Notes: generated from the sequence alone by a model not told the origin. Numbered from the stretch's first letter, positions 1 through 6,135 are shown. The stretch is DNA of 6,813 bases from Pseudomonadota bacterium (GCA_021783685.1 JAJXTQ010000106.1:1-6813); one strand, 5' to 3'. Numbers and translations are program-made.

Positions 1-1
1 C

Positions 2-424
2 TTCACCAGCGCGCTCTTGGCCGGTGAGCCCATCCCGGTGTTCAACCATGGCCACCACAAGCGCGATTTCACCTACGTCGACGATGTGGTCGAGGGCATC
101 GTGCGCGTGCTCGACCGCCCCGCCCGGCCCGATGCCGCGTTCGATCCGGCGCATCCCGATCCCGCGGCCGGCAGCGCGCCGTATCGGCTCTACAACATCG
201 GCAATGGCCAGCCGGTCGATCTCATCACCTACATCCGCACCCTGGAGGCCGCGCTGGGGCGGCCGGCGCAGCTCGACCTTCAACCCATGCAGCCGGGGGA
301 CGTGCCCGACACCTGGGCGGACTGCACGCCCTTGCAGCGCGATACCGGCTACCGGCCGTCCACGCCCGTGACCGAGGGCATCGCCCGCTTCGTGGCCTGG
401 TACCGGGATTACTATCGGGTGTGA
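2..424 (+). CDS. UDP-glucuronate 4-epimerase-type NAD-dependent sugar epimerase, C-terminal part (5' end outside window)
   Basis: Extended short-chain dehydrogenase/reductase of the kind that interconverts UDP-glucuronate and UDP-galacturonate for capsule, O-antigen or lipopolysaccharide sugars in the cytoplasm. Only the last 140 residues are present, and family members are usually about 335 residues, so the NAD-binding Rossmann half and the YxxxK catalytic site lie upstream of the window. Visible family blocks are VFNHGHHKRDFTYVDDVVEG near the start, YRLYNIGNGQPVDL in the middle, and QPGDVPDTWADCTPL followed by GYRPSTPVTEGIARFVAWYR at the end. These fit the UDP-glucuronate epimerase subgroup better than GalE or RmlB. 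The frame is open from base 2 to a TGA at 422-424; the TTG at 17 lies inside this open frame and is not the start. The gene converges on the apt locus. Exact substrate is inferred from subgroup resemblance only. Confidence 0.88.
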   Translation, partial: FTSALLAGEPIPVFNHGHHKRDFTYVDDVVEGIVRVLDRPARPDAAFDPAHPDPAAGSAPYRLYNIGNGQPVDLITYIRTLEAALGRPAQLDLQPMQPGDVPDTWADCTPLQRDTGYRPSTPVTEGIARFVAWYRDYYRV

Positions 425-435
425 TGGGTGGGGAA

Positions 436-474
436 GCGGGCGGCGTCAGCAGCCGCGGGCGGCGTCAGCAGCCG
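436..474. repeat. two tandem copies of a 19-bp unit, each able to form a hairpin, between convergent genes
   Basis: The unit gcgggcggcgtcagcagcc occurs at 436-454 and again without a gap at 455-473. Each copy, with the base or bases after it, contains the inverted pair GCGGC / GCCGC around the 7-base loop gtcagca: stem arms at 440-444 and 452-456 in the first copy. In the second copy the arms are 459-463 and 471-475, where the last pair is G-T instead of G-C. The repeat fills most of the gap between the epimerase stop (424) and the restored apt stop (479). It could act as a two-way transcript end or RNA-stabilising structure for both converging genes. There is no T-run on either side, so it is not a textbook intrinsic terminator. 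The repeat itself is directly visible; its role is inferred. Confidence 0.75.
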
Positions 475-478
475 TCCG

Positions 479-990
479 TCAATCGTAGGCAATGACGCGG
501 GCATAGGGCGCATCGAGGCGCCGGCGTCCGCCCAGAAAGCCGAGTTCGATCAATGTGGCCGCCGCTGCGACCTGAGCGCCGCTCTGCGCACCAGTGCACA
601 GGCGGCGGCGAGCGTCCCGCCGGTGGCGAGCACGTCATCCACCACGGCCACGCGCTGTCCCGGCGCCAGCAGGCCCTGCTGGATCTCGAGGCGGTCCGTG
701 CCGTACTCGAGCGCGTAGTCGTGGCCCAGGCAGGGTCCGGGCAGCTTGCCCGGCTTGCGGACCATGACCAGCCCACAGCCCAGTTTCAGCGCCAGGGGCG
801 CCGCGAGCAGGAAGCCCCGCGATTCGATCCCCACCAGCACGTCCGGCGCATGGGGGAACAGCTGCCGGGCCAGACGGCCGAGCGCGACCTGCCAGGCGTC
901 GGCGCAGGCAAGCAGCGGCGCAACGTCGTAAAAGACGATCCCCCGCTTGGGGAAGCCCGGGATCTGGCGGATGTAGGGCTTGAGATCCAT
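479..990 (-). pseudogene. apt: adenine phosphoribosyltransferase (Apt) with an apparent one-base frameshift near 584-588
   Basis: Purine-salvage enzyme that joins adenine and PRPP to give AMP in the cytoplasm. From ATG at 990-988 the protein reads [18 protein letters not shown] (residues 10-27), [14 protein letters not shown] (54-67), RKPGKLPG (78-85), EYGTDRLEI (95-103) and the PRPP-binding loop [13 protein letters not shown] (114-126), all diagnostic of APRT. After Arg135 (codon 588-586) this frame gives a non-homologous tail and a stop at 552-550, making a 146-residue product. The other frame from 583 encodes [19 protein letters not shown] and on to AYARV-like family C-terminal sequence ending IAYD and a TGA at 481-479. 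Adding one base restores about 170 residues, the usual family length. All catalytic motifs precede the break, but the last core strand and helix are lost. A GAGGG lies just upstream (999-995). The gene follows the EEP gene by 8 bp, probably as one transcript. This could be a true mutation or a sequence error. Confidence 0.9.
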
Positions 991-998
991 AGGAACCC

Positions 999-1772
999 TC
1001 AGCCGCTCGTGTCGTCGAGCAGCCGCAGGTGCTGCGGCAGGGTGACGTGCATGGCGAGCGGGAGGTGATCGGAGCCGACGTGGCTGACCACCTGCGTGTG
1101 CTGGATGTCGAGGCCCGGTGTCACCAGGATATGGTCCAGGCTGCGGGTCGGGCGCCAGCTCGGATAGCTCGGCAGCGGATGGGGCGAACCGCGCAGGCCG
1201 GCCAGCGCGCTGTGGTTGCGGACGGCGTCCCAACTGCAGTTCAGATCGCCCATCAGGATGGCATGCGAGCCGTCGCCGATCAGGCTGCCGAGGAAGGCCA
1301 GCTGGTTGGCCTGCGAGCGCCGGTCGAGCGACAGGTGGGCGACGATCACCAGCAGGCCGTCGGTGTCCGCCCCGAACCGGGCGATGAGGGCGCCGCGGCC
1401 GGGGATGCGGCTGGGCAGGCTGACCTCGCGCACCTCCGTGGGCCGGTAGCGACTGAGCAGGCCCATGCTGTGCCGGGCCCATCGTCCGAGGCGGCGGTTG
1501 ACGCGGGTGTGCCAGTAGGGGAAGCCGGCCTGTTCGGCGAGATGCGCGACCTGGTCGACGTAGTTGCTGCGCAGGCTGCCGGCGTCGGTTTCCTGCAGGG
1601 CGACCAGATCGTAGGGCGCCAGGATCTGCGCGATGCGATTGAGGTTTTCATGCCGGGAGCGGAAGGGCAGGGCGTAGCGCCACGCCTTGGTCAGGTAATG
1701 ATGGTAGCGGCTGGTTTCGATACCGACCTGGATGTTGTAGGTTAGCAGCTTGAGATGATGGCGTTCGGTCAT
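999..1772 (-). CDS. endonuclease/exonuclease/phosphatase (DNase I-like) family protein
   Basis: A 257-residue metal-dependent phosphoesterase of the EEP superfamily, which hydrolyses phosphodiester or phosphomonoester bonds in DNA, RNA, phosphoinositides or lipids. The fold's motifs occur in order: LLTYNIQ (Asn13), LVALQETD (Glu61, metal ligand), VAHLSLD (His146), MGDLNCSWD (Asp176, Asn178), SLDHILVT (Asp213) and GSDHLPL (Asp235-His236, general base pair). No signal peptide or membrane segment is seen, so it is probably cytoplasmic. The ATG at 1772 was chosen because homology begins at once after MTERHHLK; the longer open frame to 2042 overlaps aroF on the other strand and lacks family sequence. 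The Shine-Dalgarno match is weak (AAGCAG). A minus-strand -10-like TAGAAT lies 30-35 bp upstream. It is followed by apt after 8 bp, so co-transcription is likely. The substrate cannot be told from sequence. Confidence 0.88.
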   Translation of the reverse strand: MTERHHLKLLTYNIQVGIETSRYHHYLTKAWRYALPFRSRHENLNRIAQILAPYDLVALQETDAGSLRSNYVDQVAHLAEQAGFPYWHTRVNRRLGRWARHSMGLLSRYRPTEVREVSLPSRIPGRGALIARFGADTDGLLVIVAHLSLDRRSQANQLAFLGSLIGDGSHAILMGDLNCSWDAVRNHSALAGLRGSPHPLPSYPSWRPTRSLDHILVTPGLDIQHTQVVSHVGSDHLPLAMHVTLPQHLRLLDDTSG

Positions 1773-1902
1773 GATTCTGCTTGTCGGCTCGCGTTGGCTG
1801 GATTCTATCCCAAGGCCGCGGGCGAGCGGCCGGATGTCGCCCTTGGACCCGCCAGAGCCGGTTGCGTTGCCCGATCGGGGCCGTTGTGTATGGGATGAGC
1901 CG
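1773..1902. promoter_or_regulatory. divergent intergenic region holding promoters for the EEP-apt pair and aroF
   Basis: These 130 bp separate the start of the minus-strand EEP gene from the start of plus-strand aroF, so both promoters should lie here or run into the neighbouring gene. On the minus strand TAGAAT (1807-1802) matches a sigma-70 -10 box well, would place a transcript start near 1795 and leave a leader of about 23 nt before the EEP ATG; no good -35 box is present at normal spacing. On the plus strand I find no convincing -35/-10 pair; TTGCGT at 1862-1867 is the nearest -35-like sequence. No clear TyrR-type palindrome or attenuator hairpin was identified. The stretch is also open in the aroF frame back to 1771. 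Confidence 0.45.
1802..1807 (-). promoter_or_regulatory. candidate -10 box (TAGAAT) for the EEP-apt transcript
   Basis: On the minus strand this hexamer differs from TATAAT at one position and sits 30 bp upstream of the EEP start codon, a suitable distance for a short leader. The bases 17-18 bp further upstream are GC-rich and do not resemble TTGACA, so the call rests on the -10 match and position only. Confidence 0.35.
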
Positions 1903-2997
1903 ATGTCCGACGAATTGCTGAACAATATCAATGTCGCCGCGCAGGATGTGCTGATCACGCCGCGCCAACTCAAGGACGATGTCCCGCTCGGCGCGGCGGG
2001 CGAGCGCACGGTGCTCGAAGGCCGGCGCAGCGTGCGGCGCATCCTGGATCGGGCCGATCCGCGCCTGCTGGTGGTGATCGGTCCGTGTTCCGTGCACGAC
2101 GTCGACTCGGCGCGGGATTACGCGCGCCGTCTGCTGGCGCTGGCGCGCGAGGTGGACGATACGCTCTTCATCGTCATGCGCGTGTACTTCGAAAAGCCGC
2201 GCACCACGACCGGCTGGAAGGGCCTGATCAACGATCCCCATCTCGATGATTCCTTCCATATCGAGGACGGTCTGCACATCGCGCGCCGGCTTCTGGTCGA
2301 TCTGGCCGACATGGGACTTCCGGCGGGCACCGAGGCGCTCGATCCCATCGTGCCGCAGTATCTGTCCGATCTGATCACCTGGACGGCCATCGGCGCGCGC
2401 ACCACCGAGTCGCAGACCCATCGCGAGATGGCGAGCGGCCTGTCGACGCCGGTGGGCTTCAAGAACGGCACCGACGGCAGCCTCACAGTGGCCATCAACG
2501 CGCTGCACTCGGTGTCCAGCCCGCACAGCTTTCTCGGCATCGACCCCAATGGCCGCAGCGCCGTCATCCGCACGCGCGGCAATGGCTATGGACATGTCGT
2601 GCTGCGCGGCGGGCATCAGCCGAATTACGACTCGGTCAGCGTCGCGCTGTGCGAGCGGGCGCTGCGCGAGGCCAAGCTGCCCGAGAACATCGTCATCGAC
2701 TGCAGCCACGCCAATTCCAGCAAGGATCCCGCGCTGCAAACCCTGGTGGCCGAGAATGTCGCCAACCAGATCCTGGAGGGCAACCGCTCCATCCTGGGGC
2801 TGATGCTGGAAAGCAACATCGGCTGGGGCAACCAGAAGATCTCGGCGGATCGCAGCCGGATGGCCTACGGGGTGTCGGTGACCGATGCCTGCATCGACTG
2901 GCCCGCCACCGAGAAACTCCTGCGCGCGTTGCGCGTCAAACTGAAGGACGCCCTGCCGGCGCGCCTGCCCGCGGCGCAGGCGTCCGCCACGGCCTGA
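1903..2997 (+). CDS. aroF: 3-deoxy-7-phosphoheptulonate (DAHP) synthase, class I, AroF-like (probably tyrosine-sensitive)
   Basis: Condenses phosphoenolpyruvate and erythrose 4-phosphate to DAHP, the committed step of the shikimate pathway to aromatic amino acids. The 364 residues match the usual class I length (about 350). Visible active-site features are GPCS (Cys62), MRVYFEKPRTT (Arg93, Lys98), GARTTESQTHRE (Arg166), GFKNGTDG (Lys187), LRGG (Arg235), CSHANSSKD (His269), LMLESN (Glu303) and VTDACI (Asp328); Cys62, His269, Glu303 and Asp328 correspond to the known metal ligands. The N-terminus ELLNNINVAAQDVLITPRQLK resembles E. coli AroF (NNVHITDEQVLMTPEQLK) more than AroG or AroH, and Asn8, needed for tyrosine inhibition in AroF, is present. 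Tyrosine sensitivity is therefore a reasoned inference. The ATG at 1903 gives this N-terminus, with a weak GGGA 7 bp upstream; earlier in-frame ATGs would add non-family residues. It is divergent from the EEP gene. Confidence 0.95.
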   Translation: MSDELLNNINVAAQDVLITPRQLKDDVPLGAAGERTVLEGRRSVRRILDRADPRLLVVIGPCSVHDVDSARDYARRLLALAREVDDTLFIVMRVYFEKPRTTTGWKGLINDPHLDDSFHIEDGLHIARRLLVDLADMGLPAGTEALDPIVPQYLSDLITWTAIGARTTESQTHREMASGLSTPVGFKNGTDGSLTVAINALHSVSSPHSFLGIDPNGRSAVIRTRGNGYGHVVLRGGHQPNYDSVSVALCERALREAKLPENIVIDCSHANSSKDPALQTLVAENVANQILEGNRSILGLMLESNIGWGNQKISADRSRMAYGVSVTDACIDWPATEKLLRALRVKLKDALPARLPAAQASATA

Positions 2998-3026
2998 GCG
3001 CGGCGAGGACCCTGTTCGACACATTG

Positions 3027-3031
3027 AGGAG
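3027..3031 (+). promoter_or_regulatory. ribosome binding site of the glutathione peroxidase gene (AGGAG)
   Basis: AGGAG lies 8 nt before the ATG at 3040, near-optimal spacing, and supports this start over the out-of-frame ATG at 3044. The 42-bp gap after aroF shows no terminator, so read-through from aroF is possible. Confidence 0.75.
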
Positions 3032-3039
3032 CAAGCGCC

Positions 3040-3528
3040 ATGGATGGATTTCACGCGTTCACATTGCAGAGTCTGGAAGGCGAGCCGCTGCCGCTGGCCG
3101 GGTTTCGCGGCCACCCGGTGCTGGTGGTGAACGTCGCCAGCCGCTGCGGACTCACGCCCCAATACGCCGGGCTCGAGGCCCTTTATCGGGAATACCGCAA
3201 TCAGGGGCTCGTCGTGCTGGGTTGCCCGTGCAACCAGTTCATGAATCAGGAGCCGGGCGATGCCGAGGCGATCCGCTCCTTCTGCAGCACCCGCTATGAC
3301 GTGAGTTTTCCGCTCAGCGCGAAACTCGAGGTCAATGGTCCGGGCGCGCATCCGCTCTACGCCTGGCTCACCGCGCCGGAACAGGGCCATCCCGGCGCCA
3401 TCCGCTGGAATTTCGAGAAATTCCTGATCGACGGGGCAGGGCGCGTCGCGGCCCGCTTTTCGCCGCAAACGCTGCCCGAGGATGCGGATCTGCGTCAGGC
3501 CATCGCGACCGGACTCGCCGCCGCCTGA
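3040..3528 (+). CDS. glutathione peroxidase family protein, cysteine type, probably thioredoxin-dependent
   Basis: A 162-residue thioredoxin-fold peroxidase that reduces hydrogen peroxide and organic hydroperoxides in the cytoplasm. NVASRCGLTPQY carries the peroxidatic Cys36 (cysteine, not selenocysteine). Gln70 (in NQEPGD), Trp123 and Asn124 (in IRWNFEKFLI) complete the family's Cys-Gln-Trp-Asn tetrad. Cys64 (PCNQF) and Cys82 (SFCSTRY) fall at the same positions as in yeast Gpx3, where Cys36 and Cys82 form a disulfide reduced by thioredoxin; this argues for thioredoxin rather than glutathione as the electron donor, by analogy. The family block GFPCNQFGGQEPG reads GCPCNQFMNQEPG here, adding an extra Cys62. 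There is no signal peptide, so this is not a periplasmic form. It follows aroF by 42 bp and is followed by a weak hairpin at 3545-3568. Confidence 0.93.
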   Translation: MDGFHAFTLQSLEGEPLPLAGFRGHPVLVVNVASRCGLTPQYAGLEALYREYRNQGLVVLGCPCNQFMNQEPGDAEAIRSFCSTRYDVSFPLSAKLEVNGPGAHPLYAWLTAPEQGHPGAIRWNFEKFLIDGAGRVAARFSPQTLPEDADLRQAIATGLAAA

Positions 3529-3544
3529 TCCCTGAATGACCGGG

Positions 3545-3568
3545 CGTCCGGCGGCGCAGGACGGTTTT
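3545..3568 (+). terminator. weak candidate intrinsic terminator after the glutathione peroxidase gene
   Basis: CGTCC (3545-3549) and GGACG (3559-3563) can pair around a 9-base loop and are followed by a G and four T residues (3565-3568). The stem is only 5 bp and the T-run is short, so termination would be weak or partial. It lies 17 bp after the peroxidase stop and before the dusA promoter-like box. Confidence 0.35.
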
Positions 3569-3589
3569 CGCGGCCGGGGTCGAGCGGGC

Positions 3590-3598
3590 TGGTAGACT
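3590..3598 (+). promoter_or_regulatory. candidate extended -10 box (TGG TAGACT) directly before dusA
   Basis: TAGACT (3593-3598) preceded by TG and one base fits the extended -10 pattern TGnTATAAT. A start about 7 nt downstream of the box would fall at or within one base of the dusA ATG at 3605, giving a leaderless transcript. The lack of any Shine-Dalgarno sequence before this ATG agrees. No -35 box is seen at normal spacing, which an extended -10 can tolerate. Confidence 0.4.
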
Positions 3599-3604
3599 CG
3601 GCGC

Positions 3605-4594
3605 ATGAACACCGCTTTCTCCCGCCGCTTCTGCGTGGCCCCGATGCTGGATTGCACCGACCGCCACGCGCGCCACCTGATGCGTCTGATCAGCCGCCAC
3701 GCCTGGCTCTACACCGAGATGGTGACGACCGGCGCGCTCCTGCGCGGGCAGCCGGAGCGCCATCTGGCCCATAGCGTGATCCAGCATCCGGTGGCGCTGC
3801 AACTCGGCGGCAGCGATCCGGCCGCGCTCGCCCGGTGCGCCCGGCTTGGCGAGGACTGGGGCTTCGACGAGATCAACCTGAACGTGGGCTGCCCCAGCGA
3901 CCGCGTGCAGGGCGGGCGCTTCGGCGCCTGCCTGATGGCCGAGCCCGCGCTGGTGGCCGACTGCGTCGCGGCGATGCAGGCCGTGGTGCGGATTCCGGTG
4001 ACGGTCAAGACACGGCTCGGGATCGACGACCTCGATCACGACGAACACCTGCATCGCTTCATCGGCACGGTCGCCGCGTCCGGCTGCCGGACCTTCGTCC
4101 TGCATGCGCGCAAGGCCTGGCTCCAGGGGCTGAGCCCGCACGAAAACCGCACCGTGCCGCCGCTGCAGTATGCACGGGTCCACGGCGTCAAGGCGGCGAT
4201 GCCCCATCTTGAAATCATCCTCAACGGCGGCTTGACCGATCTCGACGCTGCGCTGGCCGCAGGCGCGGGGCTCGATGGGGTGATGCTGGGGCGGGCGGTG
4301 TACGACAGCCCCTGGCTTCTTGCCGAGGTGGACACGCGCTTCTATGGCGATGACCGGACGGTGGTCGACCGGGTCGCGGTGATCGAGGCCTACGGCGCGT
4401 ATGCGCGCGCCGAACTGGCGGCCGGGACGCCGCTCAATGCGCTGACGCGGCCGCTGCTGGGGATGTTCAACGGGCTGCCCGGCGCGCGCGCTTTCCGGCG
4501 CCATCTGAGCGAGCAAGTGTGCCGCCCCGGCGCGGGCTGGTCGGTGGTGGCGCAGGCGCTGGATCCATGGCGGGCCGCGCCCCTGTCGGCCTGA
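3605..4594 (+). CDS. dusA: tRNA-dihydrouridine synthase A
   Basis: FMN- and NADPH-dependent enzyme that reduces uridine to dihydrouridine in the D-loop of tRNA (positions 20 and 20a for the DusA group). The 329 residues match DusA length. Family blocks run in order along a TIM barrel: FCVAPMLDCTDRHARHL (residues 9-25), LYTEMVTTGALLRG (35-48), PVALQLGGSDP (62-72), EINLNVGCPSDRVQGGRFGACLM (89-111) with the conserved GCP Cys96 as the catalytic acid, VTVKTRLGID, FVLHARKAWLQGLSPHENR, ILNGGL and GVMLGRAVYDSPW, the last two in the FMN phosphate region. The HARKAWLQGLSP segment and long N-terminal APMLDCTDRH block separate DusA from DusB and DusC. No ribosome site precedes the ATG, in keeping with the extended -10 box just upstream. 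The acyltransferase starts 10 bp after its stop, so the two are probably co-transcribed. Confidence 0.96.
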   Translation: MNTAFSRRFCVAPMLDCTDRHARHLMRLISRHAWLYTEMVTTGALLRGQPERHLAHSVIQHPVALQLGGSDPAALARCARLGEDWGFDEINLNVGCPSDRVQGGRFGACLMAEPALVADCVAAMQAVVRIPVTVKTRLGIDDLDHDEHLHRFIGTVAASGCRTFVLHARKAWLQGLSPHENRTVPPLQYARVHGVKAAMPHLEIILNGGLTDLDAALAAGAGLDGVMLGRAVYDSPWLLAEVDTRFYGDDRTVVDRVAVIEAYGAYARAELAAGTPLNALTRPLLGMFNGLPGARAFRRHLSEQVCRPGAGWSVVAQALDPWRAAPLSA

Positions 4595-4604
4595 GCGGGA
4601 GCGC

Positions 4605-5492
4605 ATGCCGCTCGATCCGCCGACCGGCCTGAACCCGCGCCTGGCGGGGGCGGCTGCCGAGGTTGCCGGCCGCTGCCTGGTCCGGCTGCCCGAGGTGGCC
4701 AAGGCGCATGCAGCCGCTGTGTTGGGATGGGCGCTGTGGCGTCGCGAAAGCCGGTGCCCGCCGCACCTGGGGGTGCGCTTTCCCGCGGACGCTCTGGGGG
4801 CGCCGGAGGGCTGGCTGCGGGCCTGCTTCACGCGGCGCGCGATGGCCTTGTTCAATCTGGCCGATGCGCTGTGGGGCACGCCGCGCCGGGCCCCGGCCGG
4901 CGTTTCGGTGACCGGCTGGCCGGCGCTCGCCGCGTTGCAACGCCAGCGCATCCCCGTCATTTTGCTGGCCGGACATTTCATCGATCTTCCGGTAGGGGTT
5001 CGGGCGCTGGCCGAACGGGTCCCGCTCGTGGTGGTGGCGCGCATGTTCCGCCATCCGGCGCTGCGACGGCCGCTGGCGCGCCTGGCGCGCCGCACCGGCG
5101 GCAAGCTCGTCGACGGACGGGACGCGCGCGAGATCTGGCGGTGCCTCCGGCGCGGCGAAACTGTGCTGATTCTGGCGGACTACCCCGTCCCGGGAGGATC
5201 GCGCGCGACCGAGGACCGGATCGGGCGGCTGGCGCGCGCAACCGGGGCGGTGGTGTTGCCCTTGTCGTGCCGACGCGTCGACGCGCGGTTGTGCTTGGCG
5301 GTCGGCACGCCGCTCACGGACGATCAGACGAGCGATGCGGCCCTGCGCGCGCTCTATGCGGGATGGATCGCCGAGTCGCCGATCGACTACCTGTGGCCGC
5401 GGGCCCCGCGGGAATCGAATGAGCGCGCCACGACCGGGGCGGCCGGGCGAGCGCGCAGGCGAGACGTGCCGGTCCGGAGCGGGTTTTGGTAA
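4605..5492 (+). CDS. divergent LpxL/HtrB-superfamily lysophospholipid or lipid A acyltransferase-like protein
   Basis: Probable membrane-associated acyltransferase of the bacterial lipid A late-acyltransferase superfamily, which moves fatty acyl chains onto lipid A or related lipids at the inner membrane. Matches to LpxL are patchy but ordered: VILLAGHFIDLPVG (118-131) aligns with the catalytic NHFxxLELG block, VVARMFRHPALRRPLARL (143-160) with the YRPH.NP region, LVDGRDAREIWRCLRRGETVLILADYPVPGG with the DHDYGP region, and SPIDYLWPRAPRE (258-270) with the QYMWLHRRFKTRP end. The usual HX4(D/E) is altered: His124 is kept, but Pro129 replaces the acid, with Asp127 at +3. The D-Y-G-P and TTTG segments and the basic HRRFK end are also missing. 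The 295 residues are close to the usual 300-310. No strong N-terminal membrane helix is seen. The start has GGGAG only 3 nt away, which is tight. It lies between dusA and trpF. Activity and substrate are uncertain. Confidence 0.72.
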   Translation: MPLDPPTGLNPRLAGAAAEVAGRCLVRLPEVAKAHAAAVLGWALWRRESRCPPHLGVRFPADALGAPEGWLRACFTRRAMALFNLADALWGTPRRAPAGVSVTGWPALAALQRQRIPVILLAGHFIDLPVGVRALAERVPLVVVARMFRHPALRRPLARLARRTGGKLVDGRDAREIWRCLRRGETVLILADYPVPGGSRATEDRIGRLARATGAVVLPLSCRRVDARLCLAVGTPLTDDQTSDAALRALYAGWIAESPIDYLWPRAPRESNERATTGAAGRARRRDVPVRSGFW

Positions 5493-5495
5493 GCT
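5487..5495 (+). promoter_or_regulatory. candidate extended -10 box (TGG TAAGCT) for trpF-trpB
   Basis: TAAGCT at 5490-5495, preceded by TG and one base, resembles an extended -10 and overlaps the stop codon of the acyltransferase gene. A start near 5502 would leave about 15 nt before the trpF GTG and would still include its ribosome site. No -35 box is visible (TGCCGG at the expected place). The same TGG plus hexamer layout occurs before dusA. Confidence 0.3.
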
Positions 5496-5505
5496 GATCG
5501 CTTTT

Positions 5506-5510
5506 GGGAG
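5506..5510 (+). promoter_or_regulatory. ribosome binding site of trpF (GGGAG), supporting the GTG start
   Basis: GGGAG stands 6 nt before the GTG at 5517. No ATG is available before the conserved KICGIT block, so this site decides the GTG start. Confidence 0.65.
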
Positions 5511-5516
5511 CGCTGG

Positions 5517-6135
5517 GTGGCGATCCGCACCAGAGTCAAGATCTGCGGCATCACCCGTCTCGACGACGCCCTGCAGGCGGCCGATGCCGGCGTCGATGCC
5601 ATCGGGCTGGTGTTCCATCCAGGCAGCCCCCGGTATCTCGAGGCCGCCGGCGCGGCGCGCTGGGTGCACCGCATCCCGGCCTTCGTGAGCGTGGTCGGCC
5701 TGTTTCTCGACGCCGAGCCCGCCTTCATCGACGGCATCCTGGCCGAGATCGATCTGGACCTGTTGCAGTTCCACGGCCGCGAAACGCCCGCCGCATGCGA
5801 GCGCCACGGCCGGGCCTACATCAAGGCTCTGGGCATGGGGGGCGCCGGAACCGACGTCGTGACTCAGGCGCGCGCGCATGTGCGGGCGCGCGGGATGCTG
5901 CTCGACAGCCACGCGCCGGGCGAGGCGGGCGGTCGCGGGCAGCGCTTTGCCTGGGACGCCATTCCCGGTGAGCGGCCCTTGCCGCTGATTCTGGCCGGCG
6001 GGCTGGACGCGGGAAATGTCGCGGCGGCCATCCATCAGGTCCGCCCGTGGGCGGTGGATGTGAGCAGCGCGGTCGAAAGCGCGCCCGGGGTCAAGGATCC
6101 ACGGCGCATGCAGGAATTCATGGAGGCTGTCAGAC

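Noticed and set aside
575..600. Programmed ribosomal frameshift in apt
   Set aside because: No slippery heptamer, homopolymer or Shine-Dalgarno-like stimulator is visible at the junction, and APRT is not known to use recoding. A simple deletion or sequence error explains it better.
991..1482. N-terminal extension of apt to a start at 1482
   Set aside because: The extra residues have no APRT similarity and are a frame shadow of the EEP gene. APRT homology begins at the ATG at 990.
1771..1902. 44-residue N-terminal extension of aroF from the ATG at 1771
   Set aside because: The added residues resemble no DAHP synthase. The ATG at 1903 gives the expected AroF-like N-terminus and length.
1773..1902. 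Amino-acid attenuator or riboswitch upstream of aroF
   Set aside because: No short leader peptide rich in Tyr, Phe or Trp and no terminator hairpin with a T-run could be found.
1773..2042. Longer EEP protein starting at 2042
   Set aside because: The extension overlaps aroF on the opposite strand, has no family match and would remove the divergent promoter region.
1648..3657. 669-codon open frame on the minus strand
   Set aside because: It lies antisense to aroF and the peroxidase gene, is rich in Arg, Ala and Gly without any family motif, and is a typical open shadow frame of GC-rich coding DNA.
3368..5104. 578-codon open frame on the minus strand
   Set aside because: Antisense to dusA and the acyltransferase, low-complexity composition, no recognisable domain. 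The opposite strand carries clear proteins.
5423..5516. Intrinsic terminator between the acyltransferase gene and trpF
   Set aside because: A TTTT run exists at 5484-5487 but no stable stem of more than three or four base pairs lies directly before it.
4467..6035. 522-codon open frame on the minus strand
   Set aside because: Antisense shadow of the acyltransferase and trpF, with no motif or plausible start context.
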